Assembly (NCBI GenBank): GCA_030704425.1
Contig: JAPDHM010000001.1
Span: 1,054,001-1,118,000, forward strand
Origin: Rhodobacteraceae bacterium IMCC1909
GTDB taxonomy: Bacteria > Pseudomonadota > Alphaproteobacteria > Rhodobacterales > Rhodobacteraceae
DNA length: 64,000 bases
Direction: 5' to 3'
The notes under the pieces are model-generated. The model saw nothing but the letters and a program-made list of their open reading frames with translations. It did not search any database and was not told the DNA's origin. This document shows, piece after piece, positions 24,968 to 34,256 of the stretch. Position 1 is the stretch's first letter. The number at the start of each line of letters is the position of its first letter. The position numbers were made by a program, and so were the translations under genes.

Positions 24968-26344
24968 ATGAAAGTGATCATATGCGGAGCAGGTCAGGTT
25001 GGCTGGCAAATTGCACGCCATCTCGCCAATGAAAAAAACGACGTGACAGTCGTTGATCGCAATTCTGATCTGGTACGCCGGGCGACAGACACTTTGGATG
25101 TTCAAGGTATCGTTGGCTTTGCCAGCTATCCGGATGTTTTGTCGCGCGCTGGTGCGGAGGATGCCGATATGGTCATCGCGGCCACCCATTCCGATGAGGT
25201 CAATATGGTGACCTGTCAGGTGGCGCATTCTGTGTTTAACATCCCGCGTAAAATCGCGCGCTTGCGGTCGCAAAGCTATTTAGATGCAATTTATGCTGAT
25301 CTCTATCGCCGCGATCACCTGCCAATCGATGTGGTCATCAGCCCAGAGAAAGAAGTCTCCGAGGCCGCTTTACGCCGGCTGCAAACACCAGCCGCCTTTG
25401 AAACGGAATTTTTCTTCAACGGTGATGTCCAATTGCTTGGGATTACTTTGGACGATAAATGCCCGGTTCTTAGTACACCGTTACGCCAGTTGTCTGACCT
25501 TTTCTCAACACTTTCCGCCGTGGTGGTGGCCATTAGGCGCGATGGCACGCTGTTTGTTCCGAGCTCTGGTGACCAACTCTTTGCCGGAGATTCTTGTCAC
25601 ATATTTGTGCAAAAACATGATGTGCAGCGGGCGCTGGAGGTCTTTGGTAAAACCGCTCACGTGCAAGATCGCATCGTCATCGTTGGCGGCGGTAATGTCG
25701 GGTTTGCTGTGGCCAAGAACCTCGAGAACCGCAGCAGCCGCATTCGGGCTAAGGTGATCGAGAAAGACCGGTTCACCGCAGAGCAAGCAGCTGAATTATT
25801 AGAAAAAACCATCGTTCTTCATGGGGATGGATTGGATGCAGACATGCTATCGGAGGCCAATATTGAACGCAGCGATGCGATCTTGGCGGTGACCGATGAC
25901 GACAAAACCAATCTTCTTGCGGCCATTCGAGCCAAATCTATGGGCTGTCCGCTGGCGATCTGTTTGATCAACGATCCATCGATGGAGCCTCTGCTGCGCG
26001 CCATGGGAATTGATGCGCATGTAAACCCTCGGGCGACGACCGTGTCCTCGATTTTGCGCCATATCCGCCATGGGCGTGTGCGGGGCGTCTATTCCATTGG
26101 TGACGCGGAAGCGGAGGTGATTGAAGCACAGGTTTTGTCGACTTCCTCCATAGCGGGTCAGAATATTCGCGATATTGAGTTTCCCGAGGGCGTGCTAGTC
26201 GGCGCGGTGCGCAAAGGGGATAAGATCCTAAAGCCTTCTGGCTCCCTGCGTATTGAAGAGGGGGATCATGTGGTTCTTTTCTCCCTCTCAGCAGATGTGG
26301 CCGAAGTGGAACGTTTGCTACAAGTTACGATAGATTTCTTCTAG
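24968..26344 (+). CDS. trkA: Trk potassium uptake regulatory protein TrkA
   Basis: A 458-residue cytoplasmic peripheral subunit with two RCK/TrkA-N plus TrkA-C repeats. The first Rossmann motif is CGAGQVGWQIARHL at residue 5, the second VGGGNVGFAVAKNL near residue 238. It binds NAD(H)/ATP and gates TrkH. AAGGGGGC precedes the ATG. It sits in the ntrX-trkA-trkH order common in alphaproteobacteria, two bases before trkH. Confidence 0.95.
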   Translation: MKVIICGAGQVGWQIARHLANEKNDVTVVDRNSDLVRRATDTLDVQGIVGFASYPDVLSRAGAEDADMVIAATHSDEVNMVTCQVAHSVFNIPRKIARLRSQSYLDAIYADLYRRDHLPIDVVISPEKEVSEAALRRLQTPAAFETEFFFNGDVQLLGITLDDKCPVLSTPLRQLSDLFSTLSAVVVAIRRDGTLFVPSSGDQLFAGDSCHIFVQKHDVQRALEVFGKTAHVQDRIVIVGGGNVGFAVAKNLENRSSRIRAKVIEKDRFTAEQAAELLEKTIVLHGDGLDADMLSEANIERSDAILAVTDDDKTNLLAAIRAKSMGCPLAICLINDPSMEPLLRAMGIDAHVNPRATTVSSILRHIRHGRVRGVYSIGDAEAEVIEAQVLSTSSIAGQNIRDIEFPEGVLVGAVRKGDKILKPSGSLRIEEGDHVVLFSLSADVAEVERLLQVTIDFF

Positions 26345-26346
26345 TC

Positions 26347-27831
26347 ATGTGGGTGCGTTTTCAGAAATTGCCGTTGGCAATCTCAATCCCAACTCTTCTA
26401 ATTGTGATGATGATGATCCCGTCGGTGCACGGATTCATATCCGGAGACTCCCACGAGGGGCGTAGCTTCTTTTATGCCGTACTCATGGGGCTCTTTGGCT
26501 TGAGTTTTTTGGGGTTCTCTCTACAAGGAACTGTTTTTCCTATGCATCGTCATGCGCAACTATGGTCGCTGATCTCCTTCTTTCTCGGTTTTCCGATCCT
26601 TTTGGCCATACCACTTTATGAAGTAAGCGGAGCAGGTGGGTTTGTTGACGCTTATCTTGATATCGTAAGCACCGTGACAACAACAGGTCTTCCGGTCTTC
26701 GCCCCTGGCAGCATGAGCGAAACATTGGTCATTTGGCGGGTTAGTCTGGGCTGGGCCAGTGGGTTTTTGATTTGGGTTTTCGCGTGGTCGATTTTCGCGC
26801 CACTCAATCTGGGCGGATTTGAGCATCTGGGTGCCCGTGGAGAGGCGATGACCCGATCACAAAGCGCGCGGCAAACCGCAGGTCGACTGCCGGCAGAGAA
26901 ATTCTGGCGCGAAGCCCATCGCCTCGGGCCAGTCTATCTGTGGATCACGCTGGTAGCGGCTCTTGCACTTTTGATCGTCAGCGGCGACCCGACCTATGCA
27001 ATCTTGCGTGCCATGGCAACAATAGCGACTTTTGGGATTGAAATTCCTGGACATTCTGGTGCAGGTGGTGTGTCTGGGGAGGTGATTTTGGCATTTGTGA
27101 TGCTGTTTTCCCTGTCACGTTCTACGTTTTCAACTATCTTTGCCCGAGCCCGTAAATGGCGCATGACCGAAGATCCAGAACTTCGCGTGGCCGCTGGCTT
27201 GGTTCTTGCGGCAGCGCTTGTTCTCATCGGACATGGGGCGCGATATGTTGAGGGTCTTGGTGCGGGTCTTGAGTTGGTCTGGGGCGCGTTTTTTACCAGT
27301 CTGTCATTCCTGACCACTACGGGGCTGGCTTCCGAATTTCTACCTTCGGGACTTGTGACCTTGGATCCGGTGGAAATCATACTTGTTGCGCTGGCAATGA
27401 TTGGCGGCGGCGTGGCGACAACGGCAGGGGGCATAAAACTCTTGCGGGTTTTTATCCTGGCCGGTCATAGCCAAGCCGAGGTCAATCGCCTTACAGCACC
27501 ATCACAGGTGATATCGGGGCAGATAGAAAGCCGCTCGCATGATCATCACAGTGCGATGTTGGCTTGTGTATTTTTGGTGCTGTTCATTTTAGTTCTGGGG
27601 GCCACCACCTTGGCGTTGACGCTCACAGGCAGCCCGGTGAATGAAGCATTGTACCTCACATTGGCCACTGTCACCAATACAGGACCACTTTTGCCGACAG
27701 GCGGCGGCACCCAGACGCTGGTGATGGCACTTCCAACCCAGGCCAAAATGATCTTGGCTGCGGCAATGGTTCTGGGTCGGCTTGAGGTATTGGCGCTCTT
27801 GGCCTTGTTAAATCCTGATATTTATCGCTGA
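26347..27831 (+). CDS. trkH: Trk potassium uptake membrane subunit TrkH
   Basis: A 494-residue integral membrane protein with four pore-loop repeats. Filter-like segments are VSTVTTTGLPVF, MATIATFGIEIPGHSG, SLSFLTTTGLASE and LATVTNTGPLLPTGG. GGGVATTAGGIKLLRV is a typical TrkH signature. It starts two bases after trkA and is certainly coexpressed with it. Confidence 0.94.
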   Translation: MWVRFQKLPLAISIPTLLIVMMMIPSVHGFISGDSHEGRSFFYAVLMGLFGLSFLGFSLQGTVFPMHRHAQLWSLISFFLGFPILLAIPLYEVSGAGGFVDAYLDIVSTVTTTGLPVFAPGSMSETLVIWRVSLGWASGFLIWVFAWSIFAPLNLGGFEHLGARGEAMTRSQSARQTAGRLPAEKFWREAHRLGPVYLWITLVAALALLIVSGDPTYAILRAMATIATFGIEIPGHSGAGGVSGEVILAFVMLFSLSRSTFSTIFARARKWRMTEDPELRVAAGLVLAAALVLIGHGARYVEGLGAGLELVWGAFFTSLSFLTTTGLASEFLPSGLVTLDPVEIILVALAMIGGGVATTAGGIKLLRVFILAGHSQAEVNRLTAPSQVISGQIESRSHDHHSAMLACVFLVLFILVLGATTLALTLTGSPVNEALYLTLATVTNTGPLLPTGGGTQTLVMALPTQAKMILAAAMVLGRLEVLALLALLNPDIYR

Positions 27832-27863
27832 CGCAGAAATTTATGCCGATTTGCTACTAGAAA

Positions 27864-27919
27864 TTGCTGAAAAACCACTACATACTAAATACTCCGGGGT
27901 GTAATTTTGTGTGTCCCCG
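27864..27919 (+). promoter_or_regulatory. Candidate promoter and 5'-UTR hairpin of hfq
   Basis: TTGCTG (27864-27869), 16-base spacer, TAAATA (27886-27891). A CGGGG (27895-27899)/CCCCG (27915-27919) stem lies at the start of the putative leader, about 20 bases before the hfq ATG. Confidence 0.35.
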
Positions 27920-27940
27920 CAATAAAAAAGGGCTTAAAGA

Positions 27941-28174
27941 ATGGCTTCTGATAAACAAAACTTACAAGACGCATTTCTCAATCAAGTGCGCAAAACAAAG
28001 GTTCCTGTCACCATCTTTTTGATAAATGGCGTGAAGCTGCAAGGCGTTGTCACATGGTTTGACAATTTCTGCGTGCTCTTGCGCCGCGATGGGGCATCGC
28101 AATTGGTTTATAAACATGCGATTTCAACCATTATGCCAGCCCAGCCAATTTCTCTTTATGACGGTGAAGAATAG
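27941..28174 (+). CDS. hfq: RNA chaperone Hfq
   Basis: A 77-residue Sm-like protein that binds small RNAs and mRNAs as a hexamer. The Sm1 motif is [20 protein letters not shown] and the Sm2 motif is [10 protein letters not shown]. The short C-terminal tail is usual for alphaproteobacteria. It lies five bases before hflX, the classical neighbour. Confidence 0.97.
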   Translation: MASDKQNLQDAFLNQVRKTKVPVTIFLINGVKLQGVVTWFDNFCVLLRRDGASQLVYKHAISTIMPAQPISLYDGEE

Positions 28175-28179
28175 GCATT

Positions 28180-29484
28180 ATGGGCAATACGCCAGATGCG
28201 CATGAGACCCACGCCTGGGTTTTACATCCCGATATAAAAACCGATTATTCCGCGCGTCCAGCGACGGATGCTTTGGCTGAGGCGGTGTCTTTGGCTGATG
28301 CGCTTCCCGGGCTCGAAGTGATGGGAAAAACCATTGTGCGTTTGCCCCGGGCTCATCCGGGCAAGCTCTTTGGCAAGGGAAAAATTGCTGAACTTGCTGA
28401 GTTGTTTAAAGCTGCCGAAGTGGAACTTGTGCTCATAGATGGGCATGTCTCGCCGGTGCAACAGCGTAACCTGGAAAAAGATTGGGGCGTCAAAATCCTT
28501 GATCGCACCGGCTTAATCCTCGAAATTTTCTCTGATCGTGCGCGCACCCGTGAGGGGGTTTTGCAGGTGGAAATGGCCGCTTTGAGCTATCAACGTACAC
28601 GGCTTGTGCGCGCGTGGACCCATTTGGAACGTCAACGGGGTGGTCTTGGTTTTGTGGGGGGGCCGGGCGAGACGCAAATTGAGTCCGATCGACGGGCCAT
28701 TGATATCCAATTGGTGCGGTTGCAAAAACAACTCGACAAGGTGGTGAAAACCCGCGAGCTACACCGGTCGGCACGGGCAAAAGTGCCTTATCCAATCGTG
28801 GCTCTTGTGGGCTATACCAATGCGGGCAAGTCGACATTGTTCAACTATATGACCGGGGCCAAGGTCTTGGCAAAAGACATGCTTTTCGCCACGCTTGATC
28901 CGACGATGCGTGCGGTGAAACTGCCCAGTGGCATGGATGTGATCTTGTCAGATACTGTGGGTTTTATCTCTGATCTGCCAACCGAGCTTGTCGCCTCCTT
29001 CCGCGCGACCTTGGAAGAGGTGACGGCAGCGCAGCTGGTGGTTCATGTACGCGACATCGCCCATCCCGAAACTGCAGAGCAGGCGCAGGACGTGAACACG
29101 ATTCTCGAAACGTTAGGCCTTGATCGCGATGTGCCACGCATTGAGATGTGGAATAAAAGCGATATCTTGGACCCAAGCGCCTTGAAGGCGCTGCAAAACG
29201 CGGCTGAGCGGTCGGATGATGTATTTATCACCTCGGCGCTCACCGGCGCAGGCGTGCCTGAGTTTTTAGATGCCGTGTCAAGGCGGCTGACGCCTGACAA
29301 AACCCAATCAGAGCTTGTGCTTGGCTTTGACGAAGGGCGCGCGCGCGCCTGGTTGTTTGAGCAAGGTTTGGTGCGCGACGAGCAACAAACGCAAGAGGGG
29401 TTTTCCCTATCAATCTCTTGGACAGCACGCCAAAAGAAAGCCTTTAGCGATCAGTTTGGTCCAAAACTGGTGTCAGGGTCGTAA
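28180..29484 (+). CDS. hflX: GTPase HflX
   Basis: A 434-residue ribosome-associated GTPase involved in rescue or splitting of stalled ribosomes. The N-terminal HflX domain includes GLEVMGKTIVRLPRAHPG and the glycine-rich GGLGFVGGPGETQIE. The GTPase domain has G1 GYTNAGKST, G3 DTVGFI and G4 NKSD. Its 3' end overlaps the convergent penicillin acylase family gene by 41 bases, so the two transcripts are antisense there. Confidence 0.95.
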   Translation: MGNTPDAHETHAWVLHPDIKTDYSARPATDALAEAVSLADALPGLEVMGKTIVRLPRAHPGKLFGKGKIAELAELFKAAEVELVLIDGHVSPVQQRNLEKDWGVKILDRTGLILEIFSDRARTREGVLQVEMAALSYQRTRLVRAWTHLERQRGGLGFVGGPGETQIESDRRAIDIQLVRLQKQLDKVVKTRELHRSARAKVPYPIVALVGYTNAGKSTLFNYMTGAKVLAKDMLFATLDPTMRAVKLPSGMDVILSDTVGFISDLPTELVASFRATLEEVTAAQLVVHVRDIAHPETAEQAQDVNTILETLGLDRDVPRIEMWNKSDILDPSALKALQNAAERSDDVFITSALTGAGVPEFLDAVSRRLTPDKTQSELVLGFDEGRARAWLFEQGLVRDEQQTQEGFSLSISWTARQKKAFSDQFGPKLVSGS

Positions 29485-31921
29485 GGCCAGTTGCACCCGC
29501 TCGGGCCAAAGTTTCATCTAATGTCATGGGCACATATTCGCCGCGGCGCCATAATTTGCCGAGATTGTCGTAATGCCGCGACAAGGGATGTCCACTTTGT
29601 CCAGTTGAAATGATAAAAACAGAACTGTCAGGATCGGCAAAATCATAGACCCCACGATAGGCGCCTGCATGGGTGTTTAGATAGGGGTTCGGCCCTGTGC
29701 CGATGGTTTTGCCGCGTTGGAGCGTATGGTCTCCTCCGGAGGTTGATTGCCGAATGTTTACGAACCACCTCAAGATCGGAATATCGCCCAAAACGGGATG
29801 ATCATGGGTGGCTTGATGCGCCTCTCCCCAGCGCAGAGCGGTGATTTCGCTGCCATAGGTCTTGACCAGTTCGGCAAGGGCATCATCCAGAGCCAAACGA
29901 GACATCTCAGCGCAGCTTTCCACTCTGCGCGACTGCACCACGTCACACCAAATGCTGGCTCCTGACACATCGCGAAACACCCGCTCAATGAAGAGCGGCT
30001 CGACATGGGTGAAGGCCTCATGTAACGCTCCAAGTTCATCCACTATGAGACGCTTTTGCAAGGCTCTGAGCCAGGCCGCATAGATCAATGGCTCTGGCAG
30101 GTGTTCATTCATCTCACCATTCCAATAGGCCAAAAGATCCAAGGCTGTTTGGCGTCTTCCAGCCGTGCTGTCTTCTGCCACGGCTTCTGATTGAAACCAA
30201 AGCTCTGCGCCAATCAGCGGCAAAATTGTGCGCGCGACAGGCGACACGCTGTCCAATTGCGCTTCGATAAAACTGTCGCGGGTGTGGGCCTCTCGGGTTT
30301 GGAGCAGGCGAGTCATACGCTGAACCCTCTGACTGTCACCCCAGTCATAGCTGATATGTTCGGGAAAGCTGCGATCGGTGTATTTATTGTTGGTGTGTCC
30401 CAAAATACCATTGGCGGGGTTTAGAAAAACCGGATTTGCCGAGAGATCAAACACGCCTTGCCACCGGTTTTGTGCCAGCCAACCGGCGCTTGGCAGGCGC
30501 CCTTTGGATTGGTGGCGCGGATCGCGTTTGGGTAGGGCGCCGATAGTGCGCATGGCAATCTGTTTGGAATCGGCCAGCGTGAGTATCTGACTGGGCGCCA
30601 CAAAGCTGCGGGAGGCCTGCAAGCCTTCCTGCACCGACTGCGCGGCCATTAGATCAAAGCCGGCCTCAACGGATGTGTCCTGGCTCGACAGAAGCGTCCA
30701 AGCCATCGACGTGACATGACCGGCCGGAGTCACAGCGCCTAGGTTCGCATGGCTGCCGGGCAAAACCGGGCCGTTGTCCGTCCAAAACATCTCCAACGTA
30801 ACGGGTGATTTGTCTTTGATCCGAACAATGCTTTGCTTTTTGACAAAAGGTTTGTAGCCCTCCGGTGTTTGATATTCGCTTGAATCCAGTGGGTTTAGCT
30901 TTTCAATGTAAATATCTGTATCATCGAGGTTTGAGCTAGTTAAGCCCCAGCCCAGCTTTGCCGAGCGTCCCACCAAAACCAGCGGAAGGCCGGGAATGGT
31001 GCCACCAATGACGCCGCCGGTGGAGAGCTCGAGACGCGCCAGATACCAAATTGAGGGGGCGGTGAGTTCGAGATGCGGATCATTGGCCAGAAGCGTGCCG
31101 CGGGTGGCACTGCGCCCGGGCAAGGCGGCCCATGCATTCGAAGCCCCCGAAAGGGCTATAGATTTGAACGGGGAGAGGGCTGAGCGCGGCGCTTCAGCTG
31201 TGGCTCTATTGGGTAGAATCTTTGGGAATAGGCGCGTGAAATCGATGATTTCCGCTTGGATATTGCCCGGCATATCGGGCAGTAAATCCTTGATCCGATC
31301 ATCATCTAGAATGAGAGACGCCCGCGCGCGCAGCACTTCTTGTTGTAAATGACTGGAAAGCTGAATCCCCATAAGTTTGATGATCGCCAGGCTGTCGGCG
31401 GCGGTCCATGGGGATATCGCATTGGAAAATAGAAAAAACTCTGGCGCGCCACGCCCGAGTGCACCGTTGTTTATCTCAAGGAGCCGGGCATTCACCCCAA
31501 GCGCATAGGCATCCAGTTTGGCAAGCGTGTCGGGGCGAAGGGCCGACAGCGATTGCCGGGCGGCACTATAGATCGCCAAGCGGCGCACCGTCATATCAAT
31601 AGACAGGGTGGCCTCGCCAAAAAGCTCCGACAGCCGCCCCTGCGCCGTGCGACGCAGCATTGTCATTTGCCACAGACGATCCTGGGCATGGGCATAGCCG
31701 AGGGCAAACAGTGTATCATGATCATTTTTACCGAAAATATGCGGCACATTGGCCGTATCGCGAACGATTTCCACCGGGGCTATCAGCTGCTCAAATTGTA
31801 CGGTCTTTGTGTAGTCCGGCAGGGATCGGGACAGAACATACCAGGTGAAAGCAAAAAACAGGGCGCCAATGACAGCCAGGCTGAGTATGAGACGCATGAG
31901 CCATACAAAAATGCGATCCAT
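29444..31921 (-). CDS. Penicillin acylase family N-terminal nucleophile hydrolase
   Basis: An 825-residue protein. A membrane-anchor or signal helix (LILSLAVIGALFFAFTWYVL) is followed by the alpha-subunit domain (FGYAHAQDRLWQMTMLRR-like segment at ~75-91). The autoprocessing site is Gly259-Ala260-Ser261 (ALSGASNAWA), where Ser261 would become the N-terminal nucleophile. The rest is the beta subunit. Family members hydrolyse amides such as acyl-homoserine lactones or beta-lactams; the substrate here is unknown. It shares 41 bases with the 3' end of hflX. Confidence 0.9.
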   Translation of the reverse strand: MDRIFVWLMRLILSLAVIGALFFAFTWYVLSRSLPDYTKTVQFEQLIAPVEIVRDTANVPHIFGKNDHDTLFALGYAHAQDRLWQMTMLRRTAQGRLSELFGEATLSIDMTVRRLAIYSAARQSLSALRPDTLAKLDAYALGVNARLLEINNGALGRGAPEFFLFSNAISPWTAADSLAIIKLMGIQLSSHLQQEVLRARASLILDDDRIKDLLPDMPGNIQAEIIDFTRLFPKILPNRATAEAPRSALSPFKSIALSGASNAWAALPGRSATRGTLLANDPHLELTAPSIWYLARLELSTGGVIGGTIPGLPLVLVGRSAKLGWGLTSSNLDDTDIYIEKLNPLDSSEYQTPEGYKPFVKKQSIVRIKDKSPVTLEMFWTDNGPVLPGSHANLGAVTPAGHVTSMAWTLLSSQDTSVEAGFDLMAAQSVQEGLQASRSFVAPSQILTLADSKQIAMRTIGALPKRDPRHQSKGRLPSAGWLAQNRWQGVFDLSANPVFLNPANGILGHTNNKYTDRSFPEHISYDWGDSQRVQRMTRLLQTREAHTRDSFIEAQLDSVSPVARTILPLIGAELWFQSEAVAEDSTAGRRQTALDLLAYWNGEMNEHLPEPLIYAAWLRALQKRLIVDELGALHEAFTHVEPLFIERVFRDVSGASIWCDVVQSRRVESCAEMSRLALDDALAELVKTYGSEITALRWGEAHQATHDHPVLGDIPILRWFVNIRQSTSGGDHTLQRGKTIGTGPNPYLNTHAGAYRGVYDFADPDSSVFIISTGQSGHPLSRHYDNLGKLWRRGEYVPMTLDETLARAGATGLTTLTPVLDQTDR

Positions 31922-31991
31922 AGGGTACTTTCACTGGCAGCGTGGCGAATTGCCCTGCATTTTGGATTTTGTTTTACATACTATCAAGTTC

Positions 31992-32549
31992 TTACGGGAT
32001 GATCCTTGTGTATTTTGTCCCTTCAAGCGTGGCGCCGAAGCGCAGGCCGGCCTGTGCGAAAACAACAGCAATGACCGAATTAAACGTGGTGGTGGTGTCG
32101 GCGGCGAAGGAGTCGCCTTGATCTTGGTAAGCGTATTCAACATTTGCTCCGGCCACCCAGCCCGGTGAAGCTCTAAACCCGGCCAATGCGTCATCGGTCA
32201 TGAAAAATAGCACATGTGAATATTGCTGCGCACCAAGTTGAAACCCGGCGCTCGCCCCGGCTGCAGAATAGTAATCGACATTGGAATCACCAACCCGCAG
32301 CGCACCACGGCCAAAACTGCCGCCCAGGCCGAAACCCGCTTCGGTAATCAAAGGCATGACCAACATGCCGCTGGCGTTCTTGGCCAATTGTTGGGTGCCG
32401 GGGTAACTGTCAAACATGACCTGTAAGGTTGACCCAACAGCCGCATCAATTTGCGGTGCCTTATTAGAACCAATCGCATTTGAACAGGCCGCTGTGCCGC
32501 CAAGGGCGAGAAGGCCAAGTGAAAAATTTCGTCGTGTTGTCTGTGTCAT
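31992..32549 (-). CDS. SYLF/YSC84 domain lipoprotein
   Basis: A 185-residue protein with a lipoprotein signal: TTRRNFSLGLLALGGTAAC, lipobox ending at Cys22, with a twin-arginine look. The mature part has the SYLF (YSC84) pattern: SYPGTQQLAKNASGMLVMP, GFGLGGSFGRGALRV, YYSAAGASAGFQLGAQ and FFMTDDALAGF. Bacterial SYLF proteins are poorly characterised envelope proteins. It lies 70 bases downstream of no obvious partner; the penicillin acylase gene follows on the same strand. Confidence 0.85.
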   Translation of the reverse strand: MTQTTRRNFSLGLLALGGTAACSNAIGSNKAPQIDAAVGSTLQVMFDSYPGTQQLAKNASGMLVMPLITEAGFGLGGSFGRGALRVGDSNVDYYSAAGASAGFQLGAQQYSHVLFFMTDDALAGFRASPGWVAGANVEYAYQDQGDSFAADTTTTFNSVIAVVFAQAGLRFGATLEGTKYTRIIP

Positions 32550-32636
32550 AGATGCTCCGCCTTTTTCTGTCCGATTTATCGGTTCTTCGATAAATTTTAT
32601 ATCATTTCCTGATGCCTGTCACTAGCGCACCTAGGT

Positions 32637-33647
32637 TCAATTCGCGCCGTTTAAGATTTCGGCGACCTCTGGCGCAAAATAGGTCAAAACCCCGTCACAT
32701 CCGGCCCGCTTAAAGGCCATGAGGCTCTCGAGCATGACCCGGCGCCCATCAAGCCAGCCATTTTGCGCCGCCGCTTGCAGCATCGCATACTCTCCAGACA
32801 CCTGATAGGCGAATGTTGGCACGCCAAATTCGCTCTTCGCCCGATGGCAAATGTCCAAATAGGGCATGCCGGGTTTGACCATGACCATATCTGCCCCTTC
32901 AGACAAATCCCGCGCAATCATCCGCAGGGCTTCGTCGCTGTTTGCCGGATCTATTTGATAGGTATTTTTGTCGCCCGTGAGCGCACCCGTGGCCCCAACG
33001 GCATCGCGGAATGGCCCATAAAATGCGGAAGAAAACTTGGCAGAATAGCTCAATATGCTAACGTTGTGGAAGGAGTTTTGCTCCAACATGGTCCGCAAAG
33101 CACCGATGCGCCCATCCATCATATCAGACGGTCCAAGAATATCGGCACCCGATTGAGCCTGTGCCTCGCCCATTTTGACCAGAGCGGCCACGGTTTCGTC
33201 GTTAATGATCTCACCGTCCCGCACGATGCCATCGTGGCCGTTGATGTTATAAGGATCTAGCGCAATATCTGTCATGACCATGATGTCAGGAACAGCATCT
33301 TTGATCGCTCGAATGGCCCGATTGGACAGGTTGTCAGGATTCCAAGCCTCTTTGCAATCTTCAGTTTTTAATGCCGGGTCGGTATATGGAAAAATGCAGA
33401 TTGCAGGAATGCCGAACCTATGGGCCGTCGCCGCCAAAGCGGGCAACCGATCAACCGTGTGGCGACTGACACCCGGCATAGAGCTCACGGGTTCGTGGCT
33501 ATCTTCTCCCGCCATGACAAAGATGGGCCAAATCAAATCAGCAGGGCTGAGATGTGTTTCGCGCACCATCGCCCGCAGTGCAGGATAGGCCCGCAGCCGT
33601 CGAGGACGCAGGGCAGGAAAGGGGGCTTGGGTTTGAAAACGCGCCAT
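32637..33647 (-). CDS. hemB: Delta-aminolevulinic acid dehydratase (porphobilinogen synthase)
   Basis: A 336-residue enzyme that condenses two 5-aminolevulinates to porphobilinogen in tetrapyrrole synthesis. The two active-site lysines are in SYSAKFSSAFYGPFRDA and MVMVKPGMPYLD. The metal site has DIALDPYNINGHDG in place of the Cys-rich DxCxC...C motif. This marks it as the magnesium- or potassium-dependent, non-zinc type usual in alphaproteobacteria. Confidence 0.96.
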   Translation of the reverse strand: MARFQTQAPFPALRPRRLRAYPALRAMVRETHLSPADLIWPIFVMAGEDSHEPVSSMPGVSRHTVDRLPALAATAHRFGIPAICIFPYTDPALKTEDCKEAWNPDNLSNRAIRAIKDAVPDIMVMTDIALDPYNINGHDGIVRDGEIINDETVAALVKMGEAQAQSGADILGPSDMMDGRIGALRTMLEQNSFHNVSILSYSAKFSSAFYGPFRDAVGATGALTGDKNTYQIDPANSDEALRMIARDLSEGADMVMVKPGMPYLDICHRAKSEFGVPTFAYQVSGEYAMLQAAAQNGWLDGRRVMLESLMAFKRAGCDGVLTYFAPEVAEILNGAN

Positions 33648-33744
33648 GACTGGAACCTCATTTGCATAGATAGTTTGGGTTTTCTTCTGATCGGCTTAGG
33701 TGTAGCAGAGAAAAAATGCAAATTCCAAATTCAAGTGACCCTTA

Positions 33745-34230
33745 ATGAGCCTCATTGAACTTCTTTCATGGGATGCCTTTGGCAGCGGATGGTTTTGGTC
33801 CCTTATTGTGTTGCAATGGTTTTGGCATGGCGCTCAAGTCCTCGGAGTGCCTGTTGATTGCCTTCAATCCAAAGACAGGGGGCAGCTTTTTACGATCGTA
33901 AAGTGGCGCGCTCAACGCAGGGTTGATACAGCCCATCAAGCGCCGCTCGCTGTTGTGGTCGCACTGTCGTTTTTGGTATCGGTGCTCTTCATATTGGGGT
34001 TTGTCTACCAGATCGAACTCTGTGCCGCCGCCAGTCTTTTGATCCTCCCAGAATTGGTGATTTTCCGATTGGGTTATCGCACGGCGCAGACCATATGCGC
34101 CGATCACCAGGAGTTTGAGCCATTGATCAAAGATTTGAAAAAACTGCATCTAAAGATCCATGCCACAGGTGCCGCGGCTATTTTCTGCGCCGGGGTATTT
34201 GGCTACGGGTTCGAGGTCTTGACACAATGA
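33745..34230 (+). CDS. Conserved small membrane protein (Rhodobacterales)
   Basis: A 161-residue protein with about four hydrophobic segments (WFWSLIVLQWFWHGAQVLG, a central pair, and a C-terminal helix). The motif WHGAQVLGVPVDCLQ resembles a Rhodobacterales family that some annotations call a SufBCD complex component; I see nothing in the sequence to support that name. DUF599-like is another possibility. It precedes mfd by 26 bases on the same strand. Confidence 0.65.
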   Translation: MSLIELLSWDAFGSGWFWSLIVLQWFWHGAQVLGVPVDCLQSKDRGQLFTIVKWRAQRRVDTAHQAPLAVVVALSFLVSVLFILGFVYQIELCAAASLLILPELVIFRLGYRTAQTICADHQEFEPLIKDLKKLHLKIHATGAAAIFCAGVFGYGFEVLTQ

Positions 34231-34256
34231 TAAGACAAAAGGTTTGACGGGCTGAT

